In this document: in pieces, positions 20,885 through 33,023 of the stretch | Numbering within the stretch: position 1 is the first letter of the stretch | Layout: each line of letters starts with the position of its first letter | DNA from: Agapetus fuscipes | Lineage: Eukaryota > Arthropoda > Insecta > Trichoptera > Glossosomatidae | Length of the DNA stretch: 64,000 nt | Direction of reading: 5' to 3' | NCBI GenBank assembly: GCA_951799405.1 | Contig: OX637350.1 | Coordinates: 3,395,852-3,459,851 of the forward strand | The notes under the pieces: generated by a model | The model's database searches: none | Told to the model about the DNA's origin: nothing | The model's input: only the letters and a program-made list of their open reading frames with translations | Made by a program: the position numbers and the translations under genes

Positions 20885-21000
20885 ACTCAACTTTAGCGTA
20901 TCAACAAAAAAAATGTATAGAAAGTACGATAGAGCATCTTGTGAGCGATTTAATTTCCATACATTTTTGGTGAAACGTTACGATTGAGTGTGGACGTGAA
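20885..21000 (+). mobile_element. MITE-G-like copy, diverged
   Basis: AAAAAATGTATAGAAAGTAC, TTGTGAGCGATTTAATTTCC, ATACATTTTTGGTGAAACG. Adjacent to the copy at 20754. Confidence 0.5.
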
Positions 21001-22242
21001 GGTTTTTACAAGGGGTGCTGGCTACCCCTAGTTCTAGGGGCTGGGGGAGAAGTATTGACGTATTCGGCCGGGACGCAAAACCACTTCTATCAATTTAACT
21101 TTCAAAGTAAGAGCTCTTGAATATGGGAATGGATTCGTGAAACAAAGTGGGCGGAATGAAAATGAAATAATTCCCGGCTCAGCTAACAGCGAATACATTT
21201 TTTTTTGTCATCCTTAATTATATTGTCCTAAGTGGTCGTCTGTAAAATTGTGTTTTAGTATTTTTTGAAGAATATATTGATTTCGCAATTATTTAAAAAA
21301 AAAAAAAAGATTTTTTTATCCGTTTTAATAATAGTGGAAAAAAATGTTTCTTTCTATAATTATTAAAAGAAAAATAATTATTAATTTAAGTAATAAGCTT
21401 CATAAATATTTAAAACTGCAACAAGTCACTACATTAATAATTTTCACAGCTTTTTTGAGTCACATGTTTTATTTGAGTCCAGTCTATGTACCTCCGAAAT
21501 AATTCGCTATCACTTCGTCGCATAAATCTGAAACTTTCTGGTATTCTAATGAGGGCTTTACATTTAGCCCTGTTGAGTAGGGTACAATGTAAACACGCTC
21601 CTCCCACTGCTCCTGCTCATGCTACACGCGCTGTCCAGTGATCCCGTATTTGACGATTGTTTGTCAGATTTCAGACTACCGGTACAGTGATTGTTGTTGC
21701 CGTATATGTTGCTCAGCCCTATATTGCTCGCGGTGTAAAAAAATGTGGCCTAATGTAAATGTACTCATTACAAATTGCGGGTTCAATTGAATTAGAACTT
21801 CGGTTAACTAATTTCAAGATTCCGTTCACATTTGGGTCACAATTCTCGCCAGCTCCGACACCAATCTCTCTTCAACGCATCGCGATCTGTATTTATAAGT
21901 ATATAAGGGTTATTCTGGCACACGTCAGACCAGGCTAGAATTATTTTTTTTGGAAGATTCGAGCGAATGCTCACACCATCGAACGAATACAAGTTTAATT
22001 ATTTCAACACTTACATCTAGAGACACATATACACTTACACATTCGTAACAGTACTATAACACAAAATCTAGCTATCAATATTCGGTTAACAATCCTAGAG
22101 GCATTCATACCAGCTGTTATAATCCATACTAATTCTCAGAATTTTGTGTGTATGTGAATGCTATGCAGAGAATGTGTAGGTATGGTCCAGGCGGAATATG
22201 AGCAGTATCCCGAGTTTAAAACTTAATGTGTTAACTCAACCA
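21001..22242. other. Unassigned region
   Basis: A small perfect hairpin CCCCTAGTTCTAGGGG lies near 21033. 21950-22060 contains words (CTTACATCTAGAGACACA, ACACATTCGTA) shared with the satellite at 33024-33668. No gene supported. Confidence 0.35.
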
Positions 22243-22330
22243 TTGCGTTTTACCTTCGAATGTAAGAAAACTAAAACAGCGCCTCGTGTGAGCGTTCATT
22301 TTTAATACAGTTTTAGTAAAACGCTATGTT
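22243..22330 (+). mobile_element. MITE-G subfamily 2 copy
   Basis: ACTAAAACAGCGCCTCGTGT, GAGCGTT, TAGTAAAACGCTATG. Shared with 30232-30325 and 35700-35800. Confidence 0.5.
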
Positions 22331-22396
22331 TCAGTTTGATTTTTGAGGTAGGTACGGGCACATAAAAGGCTAAACGTAATTTTGTCGGTTCCATGA

Positions 22397-23104
22397 TATA
22401 ACGACACAGCGACAAAATGAAACATGACAGAACAAGACATGACAGAACGACACATGCCAGTACATAACAATGACAGGACAGACATGAGAAAACATCAATA
22501 TGACCAAACATCACAGGAAAGTACATCTGAATGGCAATATATCACAAGACAAGAAGTTTGCGATGTTTTTTAATGTGATGTTTTTTCATAGTGATGTTAT
22601 GTCATGTGATGTACTGTCATTGTGATGTTCTGTCATGAACTTGGTGTTTTCACCAATTTATTTTACATAACACTTCGATAGTTCACTTTCGCTGACTTGG
22701 CCTGTAAAGGCTACGAGCACTTTGAGACTGCCCTACTTGCAGACGATTCACGCCTTTTATAGCTATTACAATCAAACTTTAAAGGCTAAAATTCGTCTGG
22801 AAACGTCTATGATATTCCACAAGCTTCCAATAAAATTATTACTTATATAATATTTCCTTACTCTAGATACTTAATAATAATTCATCCTACCGCTAGAGTC
22901 TATATACACCTACCCTATTTATTTTGTTTATACCGAAGTACTATTTACATAACAATATGATGTTTTTTCATGTGTTGTTTTGTTATAGTTATAGTTTGTC
23001 ATTGGATTTACTGTCATTGTGATGTTCTGTCATGTTTGTTCTATCATGCGTCGTTTCGTTATGTATTGCTCTGGCATGTGTCGTTCTGTCACTGTGTCGT
23101 TCTA
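22397..23104. mobile_element. Fold-back-like element
   Basis: Left end ATAACGACACAGCGACAAAA and right end CTGTCACTGTGTCGTTCTA are inverted. The arms are strings of degenerate 15-20 bp subunits: GACAGAACATGACAT types at 22397-22530, and their complements TGTCATGTGATGTACTGTC at 22560-22640 and 22955-23104. A non-repetitive core spans 22650-22950. Resembles fold-back elements with subrepeat arms. Confidence 0.65.
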
Positions 23105-23336
23105 ACTGTCACCTATTTTGGCTTGGGCCGAACACGATCTGTACAAATAAGGTGTTGGTACTGAATATGGCGAGGATATTAATGCAAATCGCGCCGTTTT
23201 GCTGTGGAAGTGAGTGAACGTGCGGAGAAAGCCGGCAGGAAGCGGAGAATTTCGGCAGCCGGACTGAGAAATTCTGCAGAGAATACTAACGAAGCAAGCT
23301 GCTTATCGGGCATGCCATAACGGACAAGTCTGACCT
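23105..23336. other. Unassigned spacer
   Basis: GC-richer around 23210-23280 (GAGAAAGCCGGCAGGAAGCG). No frame or repeat supported. Confidence 0.3.
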
Positions 23337-23600
23337 CTCTAATCTAATCTAATCTAATCTAAGCTGCAAAGATATATATCATTTAAGTTTTATATTAAAT
23401 GCATTCCCACAAGCAGATATGTATAATTTCGCGCTAACACATGCCGCATGTGGACCTACAATATAAAAACCCAATCTCAAATGAACATAAGCCTTGCAAC
23501 TCTTGCCGTCCTTCCCTGAAACAGAGGTGACATTGGCAAAGTGAACCAATTTTTACATTATGGGTGGTCAGCCGCATAACAACCTATAAGTCAAGGAATA
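23337..23600 (-). mobile_element. Fam-A SINE, full length, (TCTAA)n tail
   Basis: Minus copy with a TCTAATCTAATCTAATCTAA tail at 23337-23360. Differs from the plus-strand copy at 46632-46890 by only a few bases along about 255 bp. Confidence 0.85.
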
Positions 23601-23604
23601 GGTC

Positions 23605-24563
23605 TAAGTAAAATGGATTATTCACAACCAATAACAAAATATTACATTTTGTATCAATCCATAGATGGATTTTTGTTGTAACTGATGATGATCGTGATTG
23701 ATCGAAAACGTAAGTATATAATGAAATTAAAGAATGTTTGAATAGAATTCAGATTCATCTTGATTTTGTTCTATAAAATTCACCAAGGAACAAAATATTA
23801 TTTAACATTTTCCCACAAAACCTTGTAGGGAAATTACCCAAATTTTTTTGTTAATGCCATTTGTACCGATTCTTCCATAAACTTCAAAGCGTAAAATTCT
23901 CTATAAAAGTATACCTACAAATTTTGAGGCTTTCACGGCCGGCTTCAGATGCTCAAAATTGTTCTTTCCAGTCTTGACCTTGATCAATTCCATATTTTCC
24001 TTCATTCTTGCATACCCTTCATCACTAACAACATAGTAAAGTAAGACCTGAAAGATTCTTTTCAAGAATCAATCTATTGTTAGAAATGTTCAAATTTTCA
24101 AATGTTAGAATTTGAACGTAACAGACGTAGGTAAAATAAAATATTTCTGTTGAAAATACTAAGCATTCTAAAGCGCTCGAGATATAAAATTCAACTTGTG
24201 AAGAAAACCCTTGTTTATATTTTTGCTTTATTAATTAAAAATATTTTGCAAAACATAAATGAATAAAGCTCAAGAAATAAGTACGCACGAAAACGTAGAA
24301 AAATAAATCTAAAGGGCCCTTCATGCAGCTAAAATCTACAGCGAGCAAAATTCTAAAAAGGGGGGAAAATGATCCCCAAAATTACTGCCTAGTAGAGCTC
24401 GCATTTTAAAAGGGCGGGAAATAAATATAATAAGCAACCTGAGAGAAAACAACCTGAACATTTTTCCGTTCATATAATTTTAAAAGCGTAATTATTCTCT
24501 ATATTATTATTTTTTCATGGATAAGTATTCTATGAACTTCATTTTTTTTTTATAAATTAAGCA
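23605..24563. other. Unassigned AT-rich region with one structured motif
   Basis: 23682-23707 holds CTGATGA, a GATC/GATC stem and GAAA. 24160-24215 repeats in reverse the sequence near 20200. No gene. Confidence 0.35.
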
Positions 24564-24868
24564 ACTTTACTGAGCTGCACATATAGTGCGACTCCATACC
24601 GCGTTGTCTCGGTAGCAGCCACATGCGGCGGGTGGAGCCCATTTATTTTCAAATTAATTGAGGGATCATTTCAATTGTAGTGGGAGTTTCCCTGATCTCA
24701 AGTTGTCATTTCTTGTGATGGCTCGGTAAGCCTTGCAGGTATTCAAATTTTGGGTTTGAAATAATCACAGAAACGAGAATAATTTGACACCCTAGGTGAG
24801 AATATAACCTTAGACCTCTGCCATGGAATACAAGCATTCTACCAACTGAGCTTTATACCGGGCTTCTG
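24564..24868 (-). mobile_element. Fam-B SINE, full length, diverged
   Basis: Tail-first minus copy from CTGAGCTGCACATATAGTGC to the head containing CTACCAACTGAGCTTTATAC. Forms the left half of an inverted Fam-B pair. Confidence 0.8.
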
Positions 24869-24913
24869 AAGGACTGCTTAGGGACTAATCAATTGAAATA
24901 ATGATAAAGTCCT

Positions 24914-25218
24914 TAGTCCGGTTGATAGCTCAGTTGGTAGAAGGATTGCACTCCATGCCGAGAGCTCCAGTTCGAATCCACCGGGGGTGTCAGAAATGAT
25001 TTCTCGTTTCTGTGTTTATTTCAAAACTTAAAATATAATATCGGTAAGGTTTACTCAACCTTCACAAGAAGGCTGGGAAACCCCCACTTCAACTGAAGTG
25101 GTTGGCTTAAGGCCAGCCCCCTACCTGCAAAAATAAATAGGTTCCACTCGCCACATGCAAAACCCTTCCAGAATAACGCAGCAAAAAGTTACACTATATG
25201 TAGCTTAGTTGCGTTTTT
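24914..25218 (+). mobile_element. Fam-B SINE, full length
   Basis: Head GTCCGGTTGATAGCTCAGTT, B-box-like AGTTCGAATCC, body GTGTTTATTTCAAAACTTAA and TGAAGTGGTTGGCTTAAG, tail TAGCTTAGTTGCGTTTTTA. Heads of this and the previous copy face each other about 45 bp apart. Confidence 0.9.
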
Positions 25219-26150
25219 AAGGTAATATGTAAATTAAAATACATCGGCTATTTACAGATTGCGACAACAGATGAAATCCGTTATCAAAACTAAGCTCGTA
25301 TGTTAAGAAGCTTCATGGTTTTGAAGAAGAAACATTGAAGAGAGATCCATAGCTTGCCAAACTCTAAATACTCCTGCGATCCACTTGTCTGTCTGACATC
25401 GCTCTGAGCATAACTTTTATGATCCGTGGAAACCTATTTTCGTGAAGCTCCAAAGGTATGGAAATGGCACGAGTAGGTACACAAACCAAACGCGACTCCC
25501 TTTTGCTCCGTGTGCCAAAACGGGAGAAGTGAAAAATATAATTTATTATTCAGAAAGAGTCTTTGAACGTCGCGTCGCGGCGGGAGTCAGAGGTTATTGT
25601 TTTTTTGCAGACTTTATTGGCCCGCTTTACGCAAAGAATAATTTAAATTGAGTAAATACGCGTTTGAAACGCACAAAAAACATCGGCAAACAAATAAAAA
25701 GAAAGCCGCCAAATCCTCATGTTTGGAAAGCGATTCCCCCAATCAAATAAGGATTTTTCAAAGAACGCTTTTCTTTCCGACACAAGAAGTAAACACATAC
25801 TTTCGTTTGAAGATTGTAATTTTTCCGATTTTGTTTGCTCGGGGATTGTTTGACGCTTTTCCTGGAAAATAAAATTACCTTTTACATAAACAATGCGAGT
25901 AAAATATCAAATATTTTTGTGGAACTAATTAAGGAATAATTGAATGGAAAACGAAGAAACAAAAATTAAAATTGAGATAATAAGATTATTGGAAAAACTG
26001 TCAGAATATTAAAGTTATATTAATTTCTAAAGGAATTGATTCAACAGATAAACCATGTGGAAGAAACTTTGAGAATTTCTTTATTATTGTTAAAATATGT
26101 TCGAATAAATAGGAACGTATTTTCGATAATAATTGGATGCTGAAATACTG
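25219..26150. other. Unassigned region with two 70-codon frames
   Basis: Plus-strand frames at 25442-25651 and 25648-25872 touch each other (25648-25651 shared) in locally GC-richer DNA (25440-25630). Neither resembles a known domain and no repeat copy was seen. Not called as genes. Confidence 0.3.
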
Positions 26151-26154
26151 GCAA

Positions 26155-26375
26155 GGTGAACCCATGTAGACAGAAAATGTACAAAGTGAAAAAGGATATT
26201 GAAAACGGAACCAAAAACGCCTAAATCAGATAACTGATATTATGAAAGAATGGAATGTAATTTAATATGACATAAAAGGGAAGAAATGCGTGTAACAGCG
26301 ATTGATAAATGGAAATGGAGGCAACTCTGTAGATGTTCTGACTATCCCTAGTGAGATAGTGAGAGATACATAGAG
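26155..26375 (+). pseudogene. LINE ORF2 C-terminus, type 1, heavily decayed
   Basis: Aligns at nucleotide level with 42800-42985: GATATTATGAAAGAATGGAA, AAATGGAGGCAACTCTGTAG and CTATCCCTAGTGAGATAG. Stops and indels destroy the frame. Confidence 0.7.
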
Positions 26376-27724
26376 CGTGCATTTGCAGTTGCTGGTCCTC
26401 TGGCTTAGAATCACTTCCCTCATCATGTAAGAGAAATAAAGTACCATGGGAAGTTCCAATTGCAATGAAGACAAGCAAATTTCAGGCATAATTTGCACAA
26501 ACACCCTTGGAGTTAATACTTCACGAAACGGCGCACCAGAAACAATCATTAACTCTTAATTATTTATACTGTTATGTAAATAGTAGATTAATATAGGTGT
26601 ACATCGTAGGTAGTGATAGTTATTATAGTATTATGTCAAAAGTAGATTAATATAGGTGTACACCGAGGTAGCAATGATAATAGGCTTAAGAAATCTAGAA
26701 ATTAAATAATACTTTTGTACTCTTGGAGCCGGTAGAACGTTCGAGAGTTTGATGGCAAATTAGCTCCGAGAGACTTCTGTCACTACAGTATATAAGGAGC
26801 AAAATTGGATACAGCGAGACAGTGAGATAGTTGCCTTTGATTGAAGAGTGTAAGCGGTGCTGAACTGTGAAAATAAATTTGAGTTACTAAAAAGTGTTAC
26901 AAAAATAAATATAAAAATAAATTAAGTGAAATTAAAGATCCTGAAAGAAGACCTGTATGTTTTAATTTAGAGACTTTCCGAACCCAAAAACATTACAATA
27001 CATTTTCAGTTATCAGTGAGCAATGGATATGATTTAAATGTAAGGTTCTAGCCACCCCAAGTGGACCAAAATCAGTAACATTTACAAGTAGCATTTTAAA
27101 TAAACTTAAACACTTTCCATTTGATTTTCTTTTAACGTAGACGCCATTATTTTGTGCTTTATTTTTCAAGATTTTTCAGCTCGAGAGCACGTCTAATGCC
27201 CTGTGCAAAAAAAAAAATGAAAACTCACCGGTTAATGGTAGTTCGTTACTGAAATACCACGAGACTCAACGGGTATTAAAGTACACCGAGCATAAAACTT
27301 TCAGCTGAAAATATTTACGGAAACTGAAACCCTCACCGAAAGCGCTGCTCTAGTTCGCATGCATTTTTCTAGTACACCTTGATTGAGTTTATACGCACAG
27401 ATTTATACTTCGAGTACAGAGGAACAACACTAAAGTGATTTATATGTACGCTCGACGTTCAAAACGACGTTTATACTCGCATATATATTTTTTTTACAGT
27501 CCACGTGCGAGCGGATCCGTCCTCGACGCAAAAATGTAAATTGATCCGAGCAAAAAATGAAAAGAGATGTGTTCTTCATTGCAGTGTTTTGGAGCGTAAA
27601 TTTGGACATCAGTCATCTGCCATCTGAAAAACAGCATTCTCTTTTTCCCCTACATTTTTTTTGTATTCAAATTTAACCTCAAAAAATGATCGTGTCTTTA
27701 AAAGAAAATAACAAACGCTTATAA
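26376..27724. other. Unassigned AT-rich region
   Basis: 26570-26660 contains a tandem-like duplication (TAGATTAATATAGGTGTACA twice, about 60 bp apart). No gene. Confidence 0.35.
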
Positions 27725-27943
27725 GCGAGTGGAACCTTTTTATTTTTACAGGTAAGAGGGCCGGCCTTGCGCCAACCACTTCAGATAAAGTGGAGGTTTT
27801 CCAGTTCCCGCTATGGCTGGTACTCGTTTCTTGTGAAGGCTGAGTGAACCTTGTCGGCGTTTTACTTTAAATTTGAAATAAATACCGAAACGGGAAATCA
27901 TCATTAACACTCGGTGGGATTCGAGCCCGAGCTCTCGGCCTGT
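27725..27943 (-). mobile_element. Fam-B SINE, ends lost
   Basis: GTAAGAGGGCCGGCCTTGCG, CATAACACT-like body, then GGGATTCGAGCCCGAGCTCT (complement of the B-box region). The outer head (A box) and extreme tail are missing. Confidence 0.8.
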
Positions 27944-29535
27944 GTGAGTGTTTGTATAAGTCCCTCTAGAAGTAAATAAATGTTGGGTACTTATAAGAAT
28001 AATATTTTTTTCGAGATTGGATGAATCGATGTTCTGTCAAAATCTAGCAAGTAGCGATTCTCCATGTTTCGATAATGCTCTTAATTCTTAGAATAAAATA
28101 AGGACCAAAGCTCCCTGTAGCGTCAGAAGTGTATAAGCCGTTGTAGCATTCTTTGCAAATGTAACCCAGAACCGAAAGTGAACAAAACAATTGTGCAAAA
28201 TAAATCACCGCAGTTTTTATTAAATAGAACCCGCTTAAAAACATAACAATTATTTGCAAAAAAAGGACATTAACTGTGTGAATCACTAAGCCAATGCACT
28301 AAGCCCTAAAATACTTTAAAAAAATGTTTGCTTGGAACAATTATGCTGTAAAATATTATGATTCTAAATCTTCTGGAATGTCGGCTATAAAATGTGAAAT
28401 AAAACATTTCACAAAAATTCTCCAAGTTTTAGCATAAATTTCGCCCAAGAGCTAATTCTGTGTATTAGTCATGCACGTGCCATGGAGAACCAAACACGAG
28501 TTCACATATTAAATATTGTATTCAAAATAAAATCATCACATTTTAAAATATTCTACAAAGATATTATATGAGCTGGTTTAAGGATTTTCAAAAGAGAAAA
28601 AAAATAGGTCTACCTATAAATGCATGTTGATAAAATTATGCTATCCTACTTGAAATTTTCCGCTCATTCTAATGCGCTAACTCCCATAGCTCTACGATGA
28701 TTTTTGTGTTGTTTATGCCCAAGCAAACAGCTGCGTTTTTAAAGTAAGGTTTTGGTGTAACCGACAAGATTTTTCCCTTTTTGTTCTAAAGGCGCTTGAC
28801 ATAAAAAAAATCGTAAAACATCGTAAAACCACATTAATAGGAATGCCAATAAATGCCTTTATTTTTTTTAATTTTAGAGCTGTTTTGATTTAAACGATAT
28901 GATAAAAAATAAAAAAGTTATGCCATTTTCCGGCAATCCTTAACTTTAAACTGCTCTCCTGAACAATTCAGTTTATTAAGCTACTGCCTTTTAACCGTCG
29001 ATATAGAATTACTAACAGATATACGTAGAGGTGGGGTAATACAATAGCTTTTCAGTACTGTGACGACGTTATTATTAGTGCCGTGGTTTCCACATGTATA
29101 AACTCAATACTAATGATCTGAAACTGGATCCCTGACGTGATTCTCATCTCCCAATGATGTCATCAGATTGGTTTAATTGTTTCCCCATCTCCAGAAATAG
29201 AGCCACCCAACGCTGGGTACACAAAACGCTTAAACGTAATCAAGATTCGATTAATTAATCTTTCATTATGTTTTGCTCTGCACTTTCAGGGAAATTGTCC
29301 TTAATGCCTTCAAAATAAATACCATTAACGAATACGCTTGGAGAGTATTGGAAGACGCCTTCATTAAGGAGTGGATACAGTCTAAGAAAGAACAATGATT
29401 TTCGTTTACAGTAGAGATTTCAGGTCTACTAAAAAAACAATTTAATTTTTTACACAATTTTTTTGTCGCTGGTATGTTTAATGTTGTTAGGCGTCGGCAA
29501 TCGAATTTGCGTTTTTTTTTTAATCGCAATTTCGA
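27944..29535. other. Gene-free AT-rich stretch
   Basis: About 1.6 kb with no supported gene or repeat. Minus-strand frames at 28044-28286 and 29266-29556 show no recognisable domain. Confidence 0.35.
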
Positions 29536-29705
29536 ACCCCGCCTGCACCGTGTCATATTGACAATAACTTTGAATCTGGTTCAACAGATGTATTGGGCAA
29601 TTGTGAATTAATAATTAATTAAATCATCAAATAATGAATTATCAATCGATAATGTTATACCTGTTTCTGACCAGAATGTTGGTGAATTGCATTCCTCATC
29701 ACAAA
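29536..29705 (+). mobile_element. Fam-C SINE body
   Basis: TTGACAATAACTTTGAATCT, GGTTCAACAGATGTATTG, then GGTGAATTGCATTCCTCATC and ACAAATA match the body at 39960-40078. The tRNA-like head is not preserved. Confidence 0.6.
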
Positions 29706-30231
29706 TATATAAAGTGCATCCCCATCCAGTCATCCCACTGCCCTGCGCCCTTTTGGGTTCGTAATCACAACCATCTTTCCCAGGCTTCGCTGGTTTTTAC
29801 GATAAAATGAATCAGCCAATGTTATCTGCTGATTTTTAATCAAGAGCCTTGATACAAAAATAAATTACTAGATGATCAATTGATAATAATTAAACGTACA
29901 CAAACATTGATACCTTTTTGCTACAGTCCTTAAATAGGTACACAAGATACAAGAAAAAGGTATCCGCAATGAGAAAACCGAAAATCTACGGTAAAGGGCA
30001 ACAATAACAGCAAGCTACGAGGACAATTCGTAACCAAAACCGTTGCGATGGTGGTTCGCTTCAACAACTTTTGTGGGTGTTACGACTGAGGCCTGAAAAT
30101 GGCCTACAGCGAAGTCTGAATAATTCGCCTACCTCGGCTTTTTCGGGACGAAATGAATGACCCATCAGCGATTTTTAATTTCACCCTCGTAGCCGAAAAT
30201 CCCAAGAATACAACATTACGTTCAAACACAA
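29706..30231. other. Unassigned region with a repeat pair
   Basis: 29783-29842 and 30135-30180 share words (ATGAATCAGCCAATG versus ATGAATGACCCATCAG, and CTGATTTTTAAT versus GCGATTTTTAAT), suggesting an old short repeat. No gene. Confidence 0.3.
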
Positions 30232-30325
30232 TCATAGCCTTAACCATAAAATGAAAGTAAACTAAAACGGCGCATCAGGTGAGCGTTTAAGTTGACATAC
30301 ATTTTAGGTAAAACGCCATGGGATA
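30232..30325 (+). mobile_element. MITE-G subfamily 2 copy
   Basis: AACTAAAACGGCGCATCAGG, TGAGCGTTTAAGTTGACATA, TTTTAGGTAAAACGCCATG. Confidence 0.5.
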
Positions 30326-30461
30326 ATGGTTCGTGTAGTTGCTAAGAGCGGTTGATGCTGCAACGTAGGATTTATTTTTAAATTTCAATCCGAGATTTTA
30401 ATTAGATGTAGGTATGCAAAAATATGCAAGTATTCTGTCTGGCATATAATGTAATCAATTA

Positions 30462-30687
30462 TCAGGCACACAAAAATGATCAATTCAATAATGATTTACA
30501 CTTTTATGTGTCAGCATGTGAATATTGACGTAAAACCACAACTTAACTAAGCTGCACACATAGTGCAATATCTTGTGACGTTGTCACCGAAAGGTTCAAA
30601 TGTGGAGGACCTACATACTTTTACAGATACGGAGGCCGTCGTGTCAGGCACACAAAGATGATCAATTCAATAATGATCTGTACTTTC
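30462..30687. repeat. 43-bp direct repeats flanking a Fam-B tail
   Basis: TCAGGCACACAAAAATGATC... at 30462-30504 and TCAGGCACACAAAGATGATC... at 30643-30685 share about 38 of 43 bases. A Fam-B tail fragment lies between them. Confidence 0.75.
30541..30642 (-). mobile_element. Fam-B SINE tail fragment
   Basis: ACTAAGCTGCACACATAGTG, CACCGAAAGGTTCAAATGTG, CTTTTACAGATACGGAGGCC. Diverged. Confidence 0.6.
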
Positions 30688-31440
30688 AAAGCCATGTTTT
30701 GGCAAGTGATAAATTTCCTAGAATATGAAAGGATGTAGAAAATAACCCTTGCCTCGAAAGACTATACTTAATATTTTAGATAAAAATGAGATGAACCGAA
30801 TTTTTTCCCGTTGCTGTTTTAGAGAGGAGCGGCAGCATTGTGCATGTGAGATTTTAGAAATGAAGAGATGTTAAAATATCTTTGCAACTTAGATTCTCGA
30901 TTGATAAATGTGCCTATAGGTTGTAAGTCGTTGAACTTTTTGGCAGCAATGTGTATTTATAAAATGATATTATCCACTTTTGTAAAATATTTACACCCAG
31001 TTTGTACTGATCTTTTGATTCTTTTTAAATTATCACTCAACAGACATGCGCATAATTTTGCGGTAAGCATGGCATTTCCCCGTCTAACAATTTTACTACA
31101 AAACAGGCAGTTTAATAATAACGTTGTTAGGGCGGTTGCGGCTATATTAGAGATTAAAAATATGCAGAGCAAAATGCAAACGCGAAGCTCCAACAACACT
31201 GCATAGGTCTGCAGAATTTCTATTGAGTAATTTTTTGGTAGGATGCCTACGTAAAAGCACCCCTGATATTATAAAGATATCCCAACTTTTTATTTTTTAA
31301 GAATAGCTTCATTCACTAACATATTTTGTCCGGCCAGAAACCGGTATTATTTACTATTTTTAATGAAATATTAATAACCAATCACCCATTAACATCTGAT
31401 AAACCAGGGTCAAAATTATTGTCAATAAGAAACGACACAA
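30688..31440. other. Unassigned region with one 112-codon frame
   Basis: A plus frame at 30868-31206 starts in a Fam-A 3'-end fragment (30865-30897, TTAAAATATCTTTGCAACTT). The rest shows no recognisable domain and overlaps an antisense frame of 80 codons. Probably chance; not called. Confidence 0.3.
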
Positions 31441-31444
31441 AAAA

Positions 31445-31713
31445 CCTCTTACAGCGATGTTCCCGAAGGATGGAAACTATTTATTTTCACAGGTAAGGAA
31501 GCCGGACTTTTTAGAGTTTCACAGGTCTAGAAGGGGCTGTTTTTCATTATTTTATGAGTAAAACTTGCCGGTATTTTCATTTTGGTTTTGAATTCAACCA
31601 CGAAACGGGGAATCATTCTTGACGGCTGACACCCTTGGTGAGGACTGAGGATCAAACATTAGCCCTCTGGCATTTAACGCGGGCGCTCTACCAATTGAGC
31701 TATCGACCGGACT
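31445..31713 (-). mobile_element. Fam-B SINE, head present
   Basis: GGTAAGGAAGCCGG, CTTGCCGGTATTTTCATTTT, then the head with CTACCAATTGAGCTATCGAC. The anticodon-loop region differs from other Fam-B copies (TTTAACGCGGGCGC). Confidence 0.8.
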
Positions 31714-31734
31714 TTGAAAGAAAATATACTTTGA

Positions 31735-32160
31735 CAAGCTGTTGCTGTTACTGTACTGTTACTGTATCCTGCCGGCGTTCCACTAGGGGTGGCCGGTACC
31801 TCCGCAGATGCGCCTCCACTTTTTTCTGTCCTTACAAACCACTTTCATTTCCTCAATATTCATCACCTTTTTCATACATACTCTTCTCTTATTTTCACTC
31901 TGCAGGTTCCATTTTTTCGCAATCTCACCTATTTGGTCTAACCATTCTTTCCTCGGCCTTCCCCTTCCGCGCTTTCCTCTGACATTTCCTTTGTACACTT
32001 TCTTCGTTAGTCGTTCATCATCCATTCTTTCGAGATGTCCGAACCATCTCATCGTACTTTTTTGTACTTTCATTCTCATATTCTCTTTTATACCACACTC
32101 GTTCATCACCCAATCATTACGTACTCTATCATTCAGACAAGAATAATATAATACTTGTTT
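31735..32160 (-). pseudogene. LINE ORF2 C-terminus, type 1, frame open
   Basis: The minus strand encodes about 125 residues of a non-LTR reverse-transcriptase C-terminus, ending in a stop at about 31783. Motifs in order: DRVRNDWVMNECGIKE, MRWFGHLERMDDERLTK, RGKRGRGRPRKEW, a KKVMN...KVVCKDRKKW segment and GGTGHP. Downstream lies a CAGTAA-rich tail (31735-31765). The region before DRVRN belongs to another repeat (see 32164-32290). No catalytic domain is present, so it is a 5'-truncated copy that happens to stay open. Full LINE proteins of this kind are many times longer. Confidence 0.85.
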
Positions 32161-32163
32161 TTC

Positions 32164-32290
32164 AGTGATATTCCCACACAACAAATCCATGACTCAACCG
32201 CCACCTAACGTGAATTTTCCATACAATTTTATGGAAAAAAACGATGATCCACGGATCAACTAAGGATCAAATGTGTTGTGAATAATCACA
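32164..32290. repeat. Dispersed repeat, two copies in window
   Basis: ACACAACAAATCCATGACTC, TTCCATACAA and GATCCACGGATCAACTA resemble 56775-56890 (ATACAACAAATCCACGGCTC, CTCCGTAGATCAGCTA). Family unknown. Confidence 0.55.
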
Positions 32291-33023
32291 GGTACGATAC
32301 AGGTATATTTTAACTTTAAGGGCATCATAAAAACAACACTTTGTTCGAGGTACATAAAATTCGGCAATCCAAGTTTTTTTTACGTATATATTTTACGTTT
32401 TTATAAATGTAATAGAAATGAAGAAAGAATTGAAGAAAAGAGACTGCCGCTTTTGATTCTATACTACAAATAACATCATTTTAATAGTTGTACAACAATT
32501 AAGTCAAGATACGACTAATCAAGACATTTTTACGATTCATTTTATGAGAAAACTGTGTTAAAAGGAAGGATTAATACAATTAAATTAGTCATCGATCCTG
32601 ATTGCTATTTGTTTAGAAATCACCAAGTAAATCGCTTGTTTAACAGCTACAGGCAAAGTTTTATTTGTTAACAGACGATCCAATTATCATAAATTAATTA
32701 CGACCAAGGAATACTTTAATGATACAAGAATCGACAGAATGAAAATGGACTTGTTTATCAGTATAAAAATATTTTTTCAGAAAATAAATTCGGACATAAA
32801 AGAATATTAAGAAAAAATGTGACCTTCTTTTAGAAATTGTAACTGCTCAATTAATTTTGGAGTATTTGTTTATCTATCATTATGATGATGAAGATAATAA
32901 TTGAAGGTGTTAACAGCCGACGAAACAGGGCAGCTTTTTAACTGTTCAGCTCGACGGCTCTGATACAAGTATGCGCTACAGACGGCTTTAAGCCTTTATA
33001 CATATATAGTATGACATCAGGTT
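32291..33023. other. AT-rich spacer
   Basis: No gene or repeat recognised. Confidence 0.3.

Noticed and set aside
30868..31206. 112-codon plus-strand frame as a gene
   Set aside because: It begins in a Fam-A 3'-end fragment, overlaps an 80-codon antisense frame, and has no domain.
31783..32190. A host gene on the minus strand (135 codons, open)
   Set aside because: The C-terminal 110 residues or so match other LINE fragments in the window, and the N-terminal part belongs to an unrelated dispersed repeat.
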